Origin: Delftia tsuruhatensis NBRC 16741
GTDB lineage: Bacteria > Pseudomonadota > Gammaproteobacteria > Burkholderiales > Burkholderiaceae_C
Assembly (NCBI RefSeq): GCF_001571325.1
Contig: NZ_BCTO01000044.1
Coordinates: 33,087 to 97,086 of the forward strand
DNA: 64,000 bases
Reading direction: 5' to 3'
Shown: piece after piece, positions 16,624 through 28,278 of the stretch
Position numbering within the stretch: the first letter of the stretch is position 1
Layout: each line of letters begins with the position of its first letter
Notes under the pieces: generated by a model
What the model was told of the DNA's origin: nothing
What the model saw: only the letters and a program-made list of their open reading frames with translations
Databases searched by the model: none
Translations under genes and position numbers: made by a program

Positions 16624-17598
16624 TCAGGGCTGGCGCGGTGCCTGGCCATGCTGCTGGCTGATCACGCGCAGGTGGCGCTCCATGCGGATGAAGACCAGCA
16701 CCATCACCACCAGCACCAGGAATGACATCAGCATGCTCCAGAAGGCCGTCTCCACGGCGCCGAAGCGTTCCTTCCAGGAGCTGCTGCCGTGGCTGTCCTC
16801 GCCGCGCAGCGCGCGCGCCGCATTGTCCAGGGACAGCGTGTAGTTCAGCAGCACCGTGGACAGGATCTGCTGGGCCGTCTGCGCCTGCAGCCGCGGCTCC
16901 AGCGCGGCATTGCCGAAGACCTGCTCCAGCGCGGCGGGCAAGCCCTGCACATAGGCCGCATAGGCGCCCTTGCCGTGTTCCAGCTCGGCGGCCTGGGCAC
17001 GCTCATGGATGGCGGCGGCGGTATCCACGGGATCGACCATCCAGCTGTCTTCCTCGTCGGCGGAGGCGGCTGCGGCAGCCGCTGCATCGGCCGCCGCATC
17101 GGCCGCCGCATCCACCGCCCCGGCATCGCCTTCGCGCTGGCCGCGCTCCTGGATGCGGCGCTGCACATCGGCCTCGGACGGCAGGGCGTCGCCTTGCAGC
17201 AGCGGGTGCAGCGGTGCCAGGCCCCGGGCCTGGTGGTCCCGCTCGGTGCGCTCGCGCCGCGCAGGATCCTTGTTCACGAAGGCGCGCACCAGGGCGTCGG
17301 CCTTCTGGAAGGCGGGGCGCAGCGCCGGATCGGCCAGGCGCTTTTCCATGGCGGGTTCGCCGCCGCCCGCGCCCAGGTCACGGCTGGTTTCGTCCACGAC
17401 GAACTGCAGGTCGGGCCTGGCGTCCTTCCAGTTCAATTCCTGGGCCACGGCCTGGGGCGCCTCGGCCTTGCCGGGCCTGAAGCTCTCCCAGGTCCACAGT
17501 GCCATGCCCATCAGCACGAGCAGGGAGAACACCAGCAGCACCACGCGCACCACCTGCACCAGCAGGTCCTCGATCCTGCGCAGCATGTTTGTAATCAT
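16624..17598 (-). CDS. Two-helix membrane protein with large periplasmic domain, unknown function
   Basis: 324 residues with one hydrophobic helix near the N-terminus (about 13-36) and another near the C-terminus (about 288-308), leaving about 250 residues probably in the periplasm. The middle has an unusual Ala/Asp run (about 162-182; repeated AADA) that looks like a flexible linker. No conserved domain is recognised. It is followed on the same strand by the nitroreductase gene after 49 bases and may share a transcript. Confidence 0.7.
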   Translation of the reverse strand: MITNMLRRIEDLLVQVVRVVLLVFSLLVLMGMALWTWESFRPGKAEAPQAVAQELNWKDARPDLQFVVDETSRDLGAGGGEPAMEKRLADPALRPAFQKADALVRAFVNKDPARRERTERDHQARGLAPLHPLLQGDALPSEADVQRRIQERGQREGDAGAVDAAADAAADAAAAAAASADEEDSWMVDPVDTAAAIHERAQAAELEHGKGAYAAYVQGLPAALEQVFGNAALEPRLQAQTAQQILSTVLLNYTLSLDNAARALRGEDSHGSSSWKERFGAVETAFWSMLMSFLVLVVMVLVFIRMERHLRVISQQHGQAPRQP

Positions 17599-17956
17599 CG
17601 GATTCCTCGGTTGGTTCGTAAAACAAGGGCGCGTCCGGCCCGCCTGCAGGCCTGTTCTGTTGCTATTGATTTGAAAGCACCGGACGCAGACGCGCGAATT
17701 CTAGGAAGGCTGCCGCGCACGGGCGCACCGGTTCTCAATGTTTTACATTTCGCGCCAATCTCGAAGTGTGCATGTGCTCCCGTGGCATGCGCCGTCCTGC
17801 AATGGGTGTCTGCCGGATGGCGGGATATTCATGGCCGCAGGGCGCATGGTTCTCCCGCTTGCGGGCGCGCTGGCTTTGGGCCTACCGGCTGTAGCGGCTT
17901 CCCGAATCCGCTGTAATGCTCGCTTTGATTTCTGACTGACTAGAGAGGGCTTGCCC
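17599..17956. other. Intergenic region, divergent control of the membrane protein and serA
   Basis: 358 bases between divergent genes. It contains an imperfect inverted element (TGCTATTGATTTGAAAGCA, 17661-17679). GAGAGGG lies 12 bases before the serA start as ribosome-binding site. No reliable promoter hexamers were picked out, and the short open frame around 17738-17935 lacks coding character. Confidence 0.5.
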
Positions 17957-19186
17957 ATGACCAAAACGTCGCTGGATAAATCGAAGATCAAGTTCCTGCT
18001 GCTCGAAGGCATCCATCCTTCCGCACTCGAAGTGCTGCGCAACGCGGGCTACACCAATGTGGAGACCGTGACGGGCGCGCTGGAAGGCGAGGAGCTCAAG
18101 CGCAAGATCGCCGACGTGCACTTCGTCGGCATCCGTTCGCGCACGCAGCTGACGGCCGACGTGTTCGCCGCCGCGCAAAAGCTCGTGGCCGTGGGCTGCT
18201 TTTGCATCGGCACCAACCAGGTGGACCTGGACGCGGCGCGCGAGCGTGGCGTGGTGGTCTTCAACGCGCCTTACTCCAACACGCGCTCGGTGGCCGAGCT
18301 GGTGCTGGCCGAAGCCATCCTGCTGCTGCGCGGCGTGCCCGCCAAGAACGCCTCCGCCCACCGCGGCGGCTGGCTCAAGAGCGCCGAGAACTCCTACGAA
18401 ATCCGCGGCAAGACGCTGGGCATCGTGGGCTACGGCTCCATCGGCACCCAGCTGTCGGTGATGGCCGAGTCGGTGGGCATGCAGGTGCTCTTCCATGACG
18501 TGTCCACCAAGCTGCCGCTGGGCAATGCGCGCCAGGCCGCATCGCTGGCCGATCTGCTGGCCGGCAGCGACATCGTCACCCTGCACGTGCCCGAGCTGCC
18601 CTCCACCCAGTGGATGATCGGCGCCAAGGAAATCGCGGCCATGAAGCCCGGCGCCATCCTGATCAATGCCTCGCGCGGCACCGTGGTGGAAATCGAGCCG
18701 CTGGCCGAGGCCCTGAAGGCCGGCAAGCTGCTGGGCGCCGCCATCGACGTGTTCCCCACCGAGCCGCGCAGCAACAAGGATGAATTCGTCTCGCCCCTGC
18801 GCGGCCTGGACAACGTCATCCTGACCCCGCACGTGGGCGGCTCCACCATGGAGGCCCAGGCCAACATCGGCCTGGAAGTGGCCGAGAAGCTGGTCAAGTA
18901 CAGCGACAACGGCACCACCACCTCGGCGGTGAACTTCCCCGAAGTGGCCCTGCCCGCCCACCCCGGCCAGAACCGCATCCTGCACGTGCACCACAACCAG
19001 CCCGGCGTGCTGTCGGCCATCAACCAGGTGTTTGCCGAGAACGGCATCAACATTGCCGGCCAGTACCTGCGCACCGACGAGAAGGTGGGCTATGTGGTGA
19101 TCGACCTGGCGGCCCAGTCCTCGGGCCTGGCGGTCGAGAAACTGACCCAGGTTCCCGGCACCATCCGCTGCCGCCTGCTGTTCTGA
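17957..19186 (+). CDS. serA: D-3-phosphoglycerate dehydrogenase
   Basis: First enzyme of serine synthesis: oxidises 3-phosphoglycerate to phosphohydroxypyruvate with NAD+. The 409-residue protein aligns almost without gaps with E. coli SerA. It has the NAD motif GYGSIG (159-164), the catalytic His292 in LTPHVGGST, and a C-terminal ACT domain (about 338-409; VHHNQPGVLSAINQVFAENG) that in E. coli binds serine for feedback inhibition. It lacks the extra intervening domain of actinobacterial SerA. The ATG at 17957 is used rather than a TTG six bases earlier. Confidence 0.97.
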   Translation: MTKTSLDKSKIKFLLLEGIHPSALEVLRNAGYTNVETVTGALEGEELKRKIADVHFVGIRSRTQLTADVFAAAQKLVAVGCFCIGTNQVDLDAARERGVVVFNAPYSNTRSVAELVLAEAILLLRGVPAKNASAHRGGWLKSAENSYEIRGKTLGIVGYGSIGTQLSVMAESVGMQVLFHDVSTKLPLGNARQAASLADLLAGSDIVTLHVPELPSTQWMIGAKEIAAMKPGAILINASRGTVVEIEPLAEALKAGKLLGAAIDVFPTEPRSNKDEFVSPLRGLDNVILTPHVGGSTMEAQANIGLEVAEKLVKYSDNGTTTSAVNFPEVALPAHPGQNRILHVHHNQPGVLSAINQVFAENGINIAGQYLRTDEKVGYVVIDLAAQSSGLAVEKLTQVPGTIRCRLLF

Positions 19187-19189
19187 TGG

Positions 19190-19233
19190 CCAGGTTTCAG
19201 GATGCTGCGCTTGGGCGCACTTCCTGAAACTGG
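19190..19233. terminator. Long hairpin between convergent serA and the HPP/CBS gene
   Basis: Arms CCAGGTTTCAGGA and TCCTGAAACTGG pair over 12 bases with one bulge, and an inner TGCGC/GCGCA stem caps it with a TTGG loop. It begins 4 bases after the serA stop. There is no U-tract, so rho-independent termination is uncertain; it could protect mRNA 3' ends in both directions. Confidence 0.65.
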
Positions 19234-19250
19234 CGCATTGCCGGCTCGCC

Positions 19251-20417
19251 CTATCTGCCCGGCTGCAGCAGAAGCCGCATCAGGTCCGTGCGCGTGATCA
19301 GGCCGGTCAGCCGGCCTTCGCGCATCACGGGAATGCAGGGCACGCTGTGCCGGGCCAGGGCGTCCAGCAACTGGCCCACGGGCGTGTCTTCGTCCACGCT
19401 GAGTTCAGGCGCATGAACCAGCTGGGGCAGCTCCGACAGGCGGGGCGCGGCCCGGCTCTTGCCGGGCAGGCGCTGGCCCAGCCAGTTCAGCAAAGAAGGC
19501 TTTGCCGCAGATTCGGCCGGGCGCACGGGACTCATCCACAGCCACTCGTACAGCTCGGCACGGGAGACCGTGCCGGCCAGGCCGCCATCGGCGTCCAGCA
19601 CCGGCAGGCTCTTGGCCGGGTGCGCGCGAAAGCGTGCGTCCACGGCGTGCACGTCGTCGTCCAAGGAGCAGCTCACGGGATCGCGCGTCATCAGCTGGGC
19701 GCAGCGCACGCCGCCCAGGCGGTGCTCGATGGCGGTTTCCTCGGCGGCGGCCAGCAGCTCGGCCAGGTCGTCGGCTTCCAGGTTGTTTTCCTGGCCGAAG
19801 CGCAGCAGCAGCGCCTCCAGATCGGCATGGGACAGGCCCAGGCGCGAGGCATGGCGATGGGCCGAATCGGCGGGCGAGGCCTTGGGCGCCGTGTCGGCAT
19901 GGTGGGGATAGCGCCGGCCCGTGGCGCGGTGGAGCGCCGTGGCCGCCAGGACCAGCGCCAGCGTCAGCGCGCCCACGGGCACGAAGGGCAGCATCCAGCC
20001 GGCGGCCAGCGAGGCCTTGGCATTGAGCACCGTCAGCAGGGCCATGGCGCCACCCGGCGGATGCAGCGAGCGCGTCAGCAGCATGCAGCCTATGGCGCCA
20101 CCCACGGCCAGCGCAGGCGCCAGCTGGGGCGGGCACCACTGCAGCACGAACAGGGCCCAGAGCGCAGACACCGTATTGCCCACCACGCAGGACCAGGGCT
20201 GGGCCAGCGGGCTGGTGGGCACGGCGAACAGCAGCACGGCCGTGGCGCCCAGCGGCGCGAACAGGCGCAGGGGAAGATCCCAGGTGCCCGCATGCGCCAG
20301 CCAGACCAGGGCCGTGGCCAGCCCCATGCCCACGATGGAGCCCATGGCCACGCGCCACATGTCCGCAGGCGCGGGGCGTGGCACCACCGGCCCCCATGCT
20401 TTTCTGTTCCAGCCCAT
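19251..20417 (-). CDS. HPP family membrane protein with C-terminal CBS pair
   Basis: 388 residues. The N-terminal half (about 20-165) has four to five membrane helices and the HPP signature region (RSLHPPGGAMALL). The C-terminal part holds two CBS motifs (about 230-290 and 330-388; CAQLMTRDPVSC, then LTGLITRTDLMRLL), which usually bind adenine nucleotides and regulate transport. HPP proteins have been linked to nitrite transport in plastids and cyanobacteria, but the substrate here is not known. Confidence 0.88.
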   Translation of the reverse strand: MGWNRKAWGPVVPRPAPADMWRVAMGSIVGMGLATALVWLAHAGTWDLPLRLFAPLGATAVLLFAVPTSPLAQPWSCVVGNTVSALWALFVLQWCPPQLAPALAVGGAIGCMLLTRSLHPPGGAMALLTVLNAKASLAAGWMLPFVPVGALTLALVLAATALHRATGRRYPHHADTAPKASPADSAHRHASRLGLSHADLEALLLRFGQENNLEADDLAELLAAAEETAIEHRLGGVRCAQLMTRDPVSCSLDDDVHAVDARFRAHPAKSLPVLDADGGLAGTVSRAELYEWLWMSPVRPAESAAKPSLLNWLGQRLPGKSRAAPRLSELPQLVHAPELSVDEDTPVGQLLDALARHSVPCIPVMREGRLTGLITRTDLMRLLLQPGR

Positions 20418-20550
20418 GGCCTTGTTGTCTTGTTGTCTTTGCCTGCGCGGCCCTGGGGCAGGGCTGCAAAAGCGCGTCATTTTAGGAAGGGACGCCGCTC
20501 TTGCTCGCAGCATGGGCTTTGCACCCTTTCGGTGCAGCGCGCCTGCCGGC

Positions 20551-21774
20551 TCAGTCCACCACGGACTGGTACACGCCCTCGCGCATCACCCAGCGGTAGG
20601 GAATGCGCTGAGCCATGGACTGCATCATGAGGATGGCGAACAGGTCCTCCTGCGGATCGATCCAGAAGAAGGTGCCGTAGATGCCGCTCCATGAAAAGTC
20701 GCCCACGCTGCCCGGCAGCGGGTTGAGGCCCGGCGCCGTGCGCACCGCAAAGCCCAGGCCGAAGCCCTGGCCCACCTCGGGCGAGGGCAGCTGGGCGCCG
20801 AAATACGCCATGTCCGGCCCCATGCGCACGCTGGCGGGCAGGTGGTTGGAGGTCATCAGCTCCACGGTCTTGCGCGAGACCAGGCGTACACCGTCCAGCG
20901 TGCCGCCGTTGCGCCAGAACAGGCACAGCCGCGCGTAGTCGGCCATGGTCGAGACCATGCCACCGCCGCCCGACTCGAACATCATGGCGCGCGTGACCGG
21001 GGGGATGGGCGGCATCTGTTTCTGCGGCCCTTCGGGCTGGGGCCGCGCGGCGCGTGCGATCTCGCTGTCGGGCGCATGAAAGCCCGTGTCGGCCATGCCC
21101 AGCGGCCCGGTGATGTGCTCGCGCACGAAGGCGGCCAGCGTCTGGCCGCTGACCAACTCGACCACGCGGCCCAGCACATCGGTGGACATGCCGTATTCCC
21201 AGGTCTCGCCGGGCTGGGCCACCAGCGGCAGCTGCGCGAGCCTGGTGATGAACTGCGCATTGGTGAACTTGCCGCTGAACAGGCCCGCATCCAGGTACAT
21301 CTTCTTGACGGGGTGCTCGGTGCCTGCAAATCCGTAGGGAATGCCGGAGGTGTGGCGCAGCAGGTCCTGCAGCGTGATGGGCCGCGCCAGCGGCGCGCGC
21401 TCCAGGCCCACGCGCAGCGCGGCCAGCTCAGGCAGGTACTGCTCCACGGGCTCGATGATGGACAGCCGCCCCTGCTCGGCCAGCATCATGATGGCCAGCG
21501 AGGTGATGGGCTTGCTCATGGAGGCGATGCGGAAGATGGCATCGGGCCGCATGGCCGTGCCGGCCTCGGGGTCCAGCAGGCCGAAGCTCTCCAGGTAGGC
21601 GAGCTTGCCGCGCCGCGCCACCAGGGCCACGGCGCCCGGGATCTCGCCGGTGTCCACGCCGCGCTGCAGCCGGGCCGACAGGCGTGCCAGGCGCGCGCCG
21701 CCCAGGCCCACGGCTTCAGGGGAGTCGGCCCAGGGCAGGCCGGGGATGTGCAGGCGGTCGGTGCTGGCGGTCAT
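20551..21774 (-). CDS. Serine hydrolase, beta-lactamase/class C family (EstB-like)
   Basis: A 407-residue beta-lactamase-fold hydrolase. The nucleophile motif is SMSK (Ser85, Lys88) and the second motif YGMS (Tyr194 on). No signal peptide is visible, which fits a cytoplasmic esterase of the EstB/LovD type better than a periplasmic beta-lactamase or D-aminopeptidase. Substrate unknown. It is downstream of gatB on the same strand but separated by a terminator, so probably a separate unit. Confidence 0.87.
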   Translation of the reverse strand: MTASTDRLHIPGLPWADSPEAVGLGGARLARLSARLQRGVDTGEIPGAVALVARRGKLAYLESFGLLDPEAGTAMRPDAIFRIASMSKPITSLAIMMLAEQGRLSIIEPVEQYLPELAALRVGLERAPLARPITLQDLLRHTSGIPYGFAGTEHPVKKMYLDAGLFSGKFTNAQFITRLAQLPLVAQPGETWEYGMSTDVLGRVVELVSGQTLAAFVREHITGPLGMADTGFHAPDSEIARAARPQPEGPQKQMPPIPPVTRAMMFESGGGGMVSTMADYARLCLFWRNGGTLDGVRLVSRKTVELMTSNHLPASVRMGPDMAYFGAQLPSPEVGQGFGLGFAVRTAPGLNPLPGSVGDFSWSGIYGTFFWIDPQEDLFAILMMQSMAQRIPYRWVMREGVYQSVVD

Positions 21775-21866
21775 GCTGTCTCCTCAGGTGCGATGGCAGG
21801 GATTCTGGAGACATGCGGGCGCAGGCGCTGTTCGGTGCGGGACAGCCGGCGCGGAGCGTGCACACG

Positions 21867-21893
21867 AAAAAAAGCCCGCCACGGTGGGCGGGC
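21867..21893 (-). terminator. Rho-independent terminator after gatB
   Basis: Read on the minus strand, a GCCCGCC/GGCGGGC stem with 6-base loop is followed by seven T residues. It lies 30-56 bases past the gatB stop and should end the gatCAB transcript. Confidence 0.85.
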
Positions 21894-21922
21894 CTGGTGG
21901 GCCGGGTGGACCGGGCGTGTGG

Positions 21923-23368
<1,446 letters not shown>

Positions 23369-23374
23369 GGGGTC

Positions 23375-24871
23375 TCAGATGCCCTTCGGAGCTTGAAGGT
23401 GGAAATCGGTGGCCTGCTGGAAGCGGTGGGCGGCGTTGAGCAACTGGCCTTCCTTGAAGTAGTTGCCGATCAGCTGCAGGCCCACGGGCATGCCGGCCTC
23501 GCCAAAGCCTGCGGGCACGCTCATGCCGGGCAGGCCGGCCAGCGATGCGGGCAGCGTGAAGATATCGGCCAGGTAGTTGGCCAGCGGGTCGCTCTTTCCG
23601 CCCAGCTGCCAGGCCACGGTGGGCGCGGCGGGGCCGGCGATCACGTCGCACTGCTGGAAGGCGGCCTGGAAGTCGTCGGCGATCATGCGGCGGATCTTCT
23701 GCGCCTGCAGGTAGTAGGCGTCGTAGTAGCCCTCGGACAGCACGTAGGCGCCGATCATGATGCGGCGCTTGACCTCGTCGCCGAAGCCTTCGGCGCGGGT
23801 CTTCTTGTACATGTCCACCAGGTCCGTGTAGTCCTTGGCGCGGTGGCCGAACTTCACGCCGTCGAAGCGCGAGAGGTTGGACGATGCCTCGGCCGGGGCC
23901 AGGATGTAGTACACGGGAATCGACAGCTCGGTGCGCGGCAGCGAGATCGGCACCAGGCGGGCGCCCAGCTTCTCGTATTCCTTGAGCGCGCCATCCACGG
24001 CGGCGCGCACGTCGGCCGACAGGCCTTCGCCGAAGAACTCGGCGGGGATGCCGATGCGCAGGCCTTCGATGCCGTCGTTCAGGCGGGCCGTGAAGTCCTC
24101 GGCGGGCACGTCCAGGCTGGTGGAGTCGCGGTCCAGGTCGGGGCCGCACATCTCGGACAGCAGCAGGGCGCAGTCCTCGGCGCTCTTGCCCATGGGGCCG
24201 GCCTGGTCCAGGCTGGACGCGAAGGCGATCATGCCGTAGCGGCTGGCGCGGCCATAGGTGGGCTTGATGCCCGTGATGCCGCAAAACGATGCGGGCTGGC
24301 GGATGGAGCCGCCCGTGTCGGTGCCGGTGACGGCGGGCGCCAGGCCGGCGGCCACGGCCACGGCCGAGCCGCCCGAGGAGCCGCCGGGCACGCGGTCCAG
24401 GTTCCAGGGATTGCGCACGGGCGCGGGTGCGTCGAAGCCCACGGGCGCGACGGCCGAGTTCTCGTTGGCCGAGCCCATGGCGAATTCATCGCAGTTGAGC
24501 TTGCCCAGCGTCACGGCGCCGGCCTCGGCCAGGCGGGTGACCACGGTGGCGTCGAAGGGCGAGCGGTAGCCGGCCAGCATCTTGCTGGAGGCCGTGGTCG
24601 GGAAGTCGCGCGTGACGAAGATGTCCTTGTGCGCAATGGGCACGCCAGCCAGGCGACCGCCCTTGCCTTGGGCAATCAGGGCGTCGGCAGCGCGGGCCTG
24701 GGCCAGGGTGGCCTCTTCGTCGATGCTGACGAAGGCGCCCAGGTTCTGGTGCGCCTGGGCGCGGGCCAGGAAATGCTGGGCGGCTTCGACGGCGCCGAGC
24801 TTGCGCTCGCGCAGCAGGGCCGACAGGGCCGACACGCCGAGCGTGTGCAGATCAGTGGTTTGCTGGGTCAT
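23375..24871 (-). CDS. gatA: Asp-tRNA(Asn)/Glu-tRNA(Gln) amidotransferase subunit A
   Basis: The 498-residue glutaminase subunit of GatCAB, an amidase-signature enzyme releasing ammonia from glutamine. The Ser-cisSer-Lys triad region is visible: Lys82 in IAHKDIF, the GGSSGGSA loop (163-170) and TDTGGSIR (184-191). Length agrees with the family. It lies between gatC (66 bases upstream) and gatB (6 bases downstream). Confidence 0.97.
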   Translation of the reverse strand: MTQQTTDLHTLGVSALSALLRERKLGAVEAAQHFLARAQAHQNLGAFVSIDEEATLAQARAADALIAQGKGGRLAGVPIAHKDIFVTRDFPTTASSKMLAGYRSPFDATVVTRLAEAGAVTLGKLNCDEFAMGSANENSAVAPVGFDAPAPVRNPWNLDRVPGGSSGGSAVAVAAGLAPAVTGTDTGGSIRQPASFCGITGIKPTYGRASRYGMIAFASSLDQAGPMGKSAEDCALLLSEMCGPDLDRDSTSLDVPAEDFTARLNDGIEGLRIGIPAEFFGEGLSADVRAAVDGALKEYEKLGARLVPISLPRTELSIPVYYILAPAEASSNLSRFDGVKFGHRAKDYTDLVDMYKKTRAEGFGDEVKRRIMIGAYVLSEGYYDAYYLQAQKIRRMIADDFQAAFQQCDVIAGPAAPTVAWQLGGKSDPLANYLADIFTLPASLAGLPGMSVPAGFGEAGMPVGLQLIGNYFKEGQLLNAAHRFQQATDFHLQAPKGI

Positions 24872-24937
24872 GTATGGGATGCGGAAAACGGGGACGGATG
24901 CCAGGGGACAGGAAGCAGGGCGAGCGACGCCCGGCGC

Positions 24938-25237
24938 TCACTCGATCACCTTGGGGACCAGGAACAGGCCGCGCTCGACGGCCGGGGCGCTGCGCTGATT
25001 GGCGTCGCGCTGGTCGGGCTCGCTGGCAATGTCCTCGCGCAGGCGCAGGGCAATGTCCTGGATGGCGGCGACCGGATGTGACAGCGGGCTGACGCCCGAA
25101 GTATCCACAGCCTGCATCTTCTCCACGATGCCGAAAAAATCATTGAGCTGGCCTAGCATGCGCTCACTCTCTGCGGAAGAGAGCTCGAGCCGTGCGAGGT
25201 TCGCGATGCGTGCGATGTCTTGTGCGTTCAGTGCCAT
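24938..25237 (-). CDS. gatC: Asp-tRNA(Asn)/Glu-tRNA(Gln) amidotransferase subunit C
   Basis: The 99-residue small subunit that wraps around GatA and GatB and stabilises the complex. Typical sequence: [42 protein letters not shown], recognised over positions 8-50. First gene of gatC-gatA-gatB, divergent from mreB with 212 bases between. Confidence 0.95.
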   Translation of the reverse strand: MALNAQDIARIANLARLELSSAESERMLGQLNDFFGIVEKMQAVDTSGVSPLSHPVAAIQDIALRLREDIASEPDQRDANQRSAPAVERGLFLVPKVIE

Positions 25238-25392
25238 AGGAATTTTGAAGGGGGCAACGGGATGTAAACCCGCATTTCAAGCCCCGGCAGTACAAGTTAT
25301 TCACAGGGGATACGGTATTATCTCGGCTTTGCCGCAAGACCCTCTCCGAGCTGGTCATTGTGCGAAAAGCCAACCCCATCCAGACTCCCTAA

Positions 25393-26493
<1,101 letters not shown>

Positions 26494-26676
26494 CGCGGCG
26501 CAGGCCGGGGCCCGTTGTCGCGGGCCCGGGCGGCAGCCGACCGACTGCAACGTTTTTCTTCTCCCTTCCGTGGTGACCTGCATGCTTGCCCTGCCTTCCT
26601 TCGCACCGGGCCCGGCCCGTGCTTTCCAGGCCGCAGCAAGTGCGGCAGGGCAGGCCCTGCCGCGCGGGAGGGGCGC

Positions 26677-27750
26677 ATGAATCCCAACACCCTGGACCAC
26701 TCGGCGCCCTCGCTGTTCAAGCGGCGGCCCTCGCGCGTCTCCCAACTGGCCATCTACAGCGCATTGGCGCTGTTTCTGATGGTGGCCGACGCGCGTTTCA
26801 GGATCACCGACCCCGTGCGCGTGGCCGTGTCCACCGTGCTGTACCCCGTGCAGTGGGTGATGCTCAAGCCGGTGGAGGCCGTGCACGACGCCAGCCGCTA
26901 CCTGGGCTCGCTGGACGAGGCCCAGGCCCGGGAGCAGGGCGCGCGCAAGGAACTTGTGGCCATGGCCCAGCGTGCCTCGCTGGCCGACGAACTGATCCAG
27001 GAAAACGACCATCTGCGCGAGCTGCTGCAGCTGCGCGACCGCCTGACCACGCCCGGCACGGCGGCCGAAGTGGTCTACGACAGCCCCGACCTCTATACCC
27101 GCCGTGTGGTCATCGACCGAGGCCAGGTGGACGGCATCGCCCAGGGCTCGCCCGTGCTCGATGAAAAGGGCGTGGTCGGCCAGGTCACGCGCGTGTATCC
27201 GCTGCGTTCCGAGGTCACCCTGCTCATCGACCGCGACCAGGCCATTCCCGTCTTCAACCCGCGCACCGGTGCACGCAGCGTGGCCTATGGCGACCCGTCG
27301 CCGCTGCGCACCGGCGGCATCGAGCTGCGCTTCATGCCCAGCAATGCCGATGTGCAGGAAGGCGACCTGCTGACCACCAGCGGCGTCGACGGCCTGTACC
27401 CGCCGGGCCTGCCCGTGGCCAAGGTGGTCTCGGTGGAGCGCCGCGCGGACTCGGCCTTCTCCCGCATCTACTGCGAACCCGTGGGCCGCGTGCAGGGCGT
27501 GCGCCACGTGGTGGTGCTCAAGCCGCTGGACCGCGCCACGCATCCCGAGGCGGAAGGCGCTGCCGAACCCCTGCGCGCCGGCAAGGGCAAGGAAAAAGAC
27601 AAGGGCAAGGAAAAAGACAAGCCCAAGGATGGCAAGGGCAAGGAAGCTGCCAAGGACGGTGGCAAGGCCGGCAAGACAGATGCGCCGGCCACGCCTGCAG
27701 CACCCGCTGCTCCCGCCGCACCCGCCTCCGCCAGGAAGGAGCCCGCATGA
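26677..27750 (+). CDS. mreC: Rod shape-determining protein MreC
   Basis: A bitopic membrane protein of the elongasome that binds PBP2 in the periplasm. One helix (about 22-42) is followed by a coiled coil (about 65-115) and the beta-barrel MreC domain (about 120-275). The last 75 residues are an unusually long Lys/Gly/Glu then Ala/Pro-rich tail containing a duplicated GKEKDK block, encoded by two identical 18-bp units at 27583-27618. The stop overlaps mreD. The 183-base gap to mreB suggests separate translation or an added promoter. Confidence 0.96.
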   Translation: MNPNTLDHSAPSLFKRRPSRVSQLAIYSALALFLMVADARFRITDPVRVAVSTVLYPVQWVMLKPVEAVHDASRYLGSLDEAQAREQGARKELVAMAQRASLADELIQENDHLRELLQLRDRLTTPGTAAEVVYDSPDLYTRRVVIDRGQVDGIAQGSPVLDEKGVVGQVTRVYPLRSEVTLLIDRDQAIPVFNPRTGARSVAYGDPSPLRTGGIELRFMPSNADVQEGDLLTTSGVDGLYPPGLPVAKVVSVERRADSAFSRIYCEPVGRVQGVRHVVVLKPLDRATHPEAEGAAEPLRAGKGKEKDKGKEKDKPKDGKGKEAAKDGGKAGKTDAPATPAAPAAPAAPASARKEPA

Positions 27751-28265
27751 TCATGCCGCGCGGCCAGCAGCTGCTGCTGCCGGTCAACCCCCTGTTCATC
27801 GTCGTCAGCCTGCTGGCGGCGCTGGCACTCAACATGCTGCCGCTGGGCCGCCAGGCCTGGCAACCCGACCTGCTCATGGTGCTGCTGGCCTTCTGGGCAT
27901 TGAACCAGCCCCAGCGCGTGGGCATGGGCGTGGCCTTCCTGCTGGGCCTGTGCATGGACGTGGACCGCTCCTCCCTGCTGGGCCAGCATGCGCTGGCCTA
28001 TGCGCTGCTGGTGTTCGCGGCCGGCGCCATGGGCCGGCGCCTGTCGTGGTTCTCCACGCCCGTGCAGGCGCTGCACCTGCTGCCGCTGTTTGCCGTGGTG
28101 CACGGCCTGCAGGTGCTGCTGCGCATGGTGGCCGGTGGCATCATGCCCGGCCCGCTGGTGGTCGTCGCGCCTTTGATCGAGGCCTTGCTGTGGCCCCTGG
28201 TCAGCGGCCTGCTGCTGGCGCCTCAGCGCCGCCCGCCGGACAGTGACGAGAACCGTCCCCTGTGA
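27747..28265 (+). CDS. mreD: Rod shape-determining protein MreD
   Basis: A 172-residue inner-membrane protein with about five hydrophobic segments, typical of MreD. It contains the conserved region PDLLMVLLAFWAL and GLCMDVDRSSLLGQHAL. The ATG at 27747 overlaps the mreC stop in ATGA, so translation is coupled. It works with MreC in the cell-elongation complex. Confidence 0.95.
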   Translation: MIMPRGQQLLLPVNPLFIVVSLLAALALNMLPLGRQAWQPDLLMVLLAFWALNQPQRVGMGVAFLLGLCMDVDRSSLLGQHALAYALLVFAAGAMGRRLSWFSTPVQALHLLPLFAVVHGLQVLLRMVAGGIMPGPLVVVAPLIEALLWPLVSGLLLAPQRRPPDSDENRPL

Positions 28266-28278
28266 GGCTTGACGCGTG

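Noticed and set aside
17738..17935. Open frame with a hydrophobic stretch in the region before serA
   Set aside because: Starts without a ribosome-binding site, codon use unlike neighbours, and overlaps the likely serA promoter.
25297..25305. TTATTCACA, a match to the DnaA-box consensus, in the gatC-mreB gap
   Set aside because: Single site with no cluster of further boxes, no AT-rich unwinding region and no dnaA/dnaN/gidA nearby, so not an origin.
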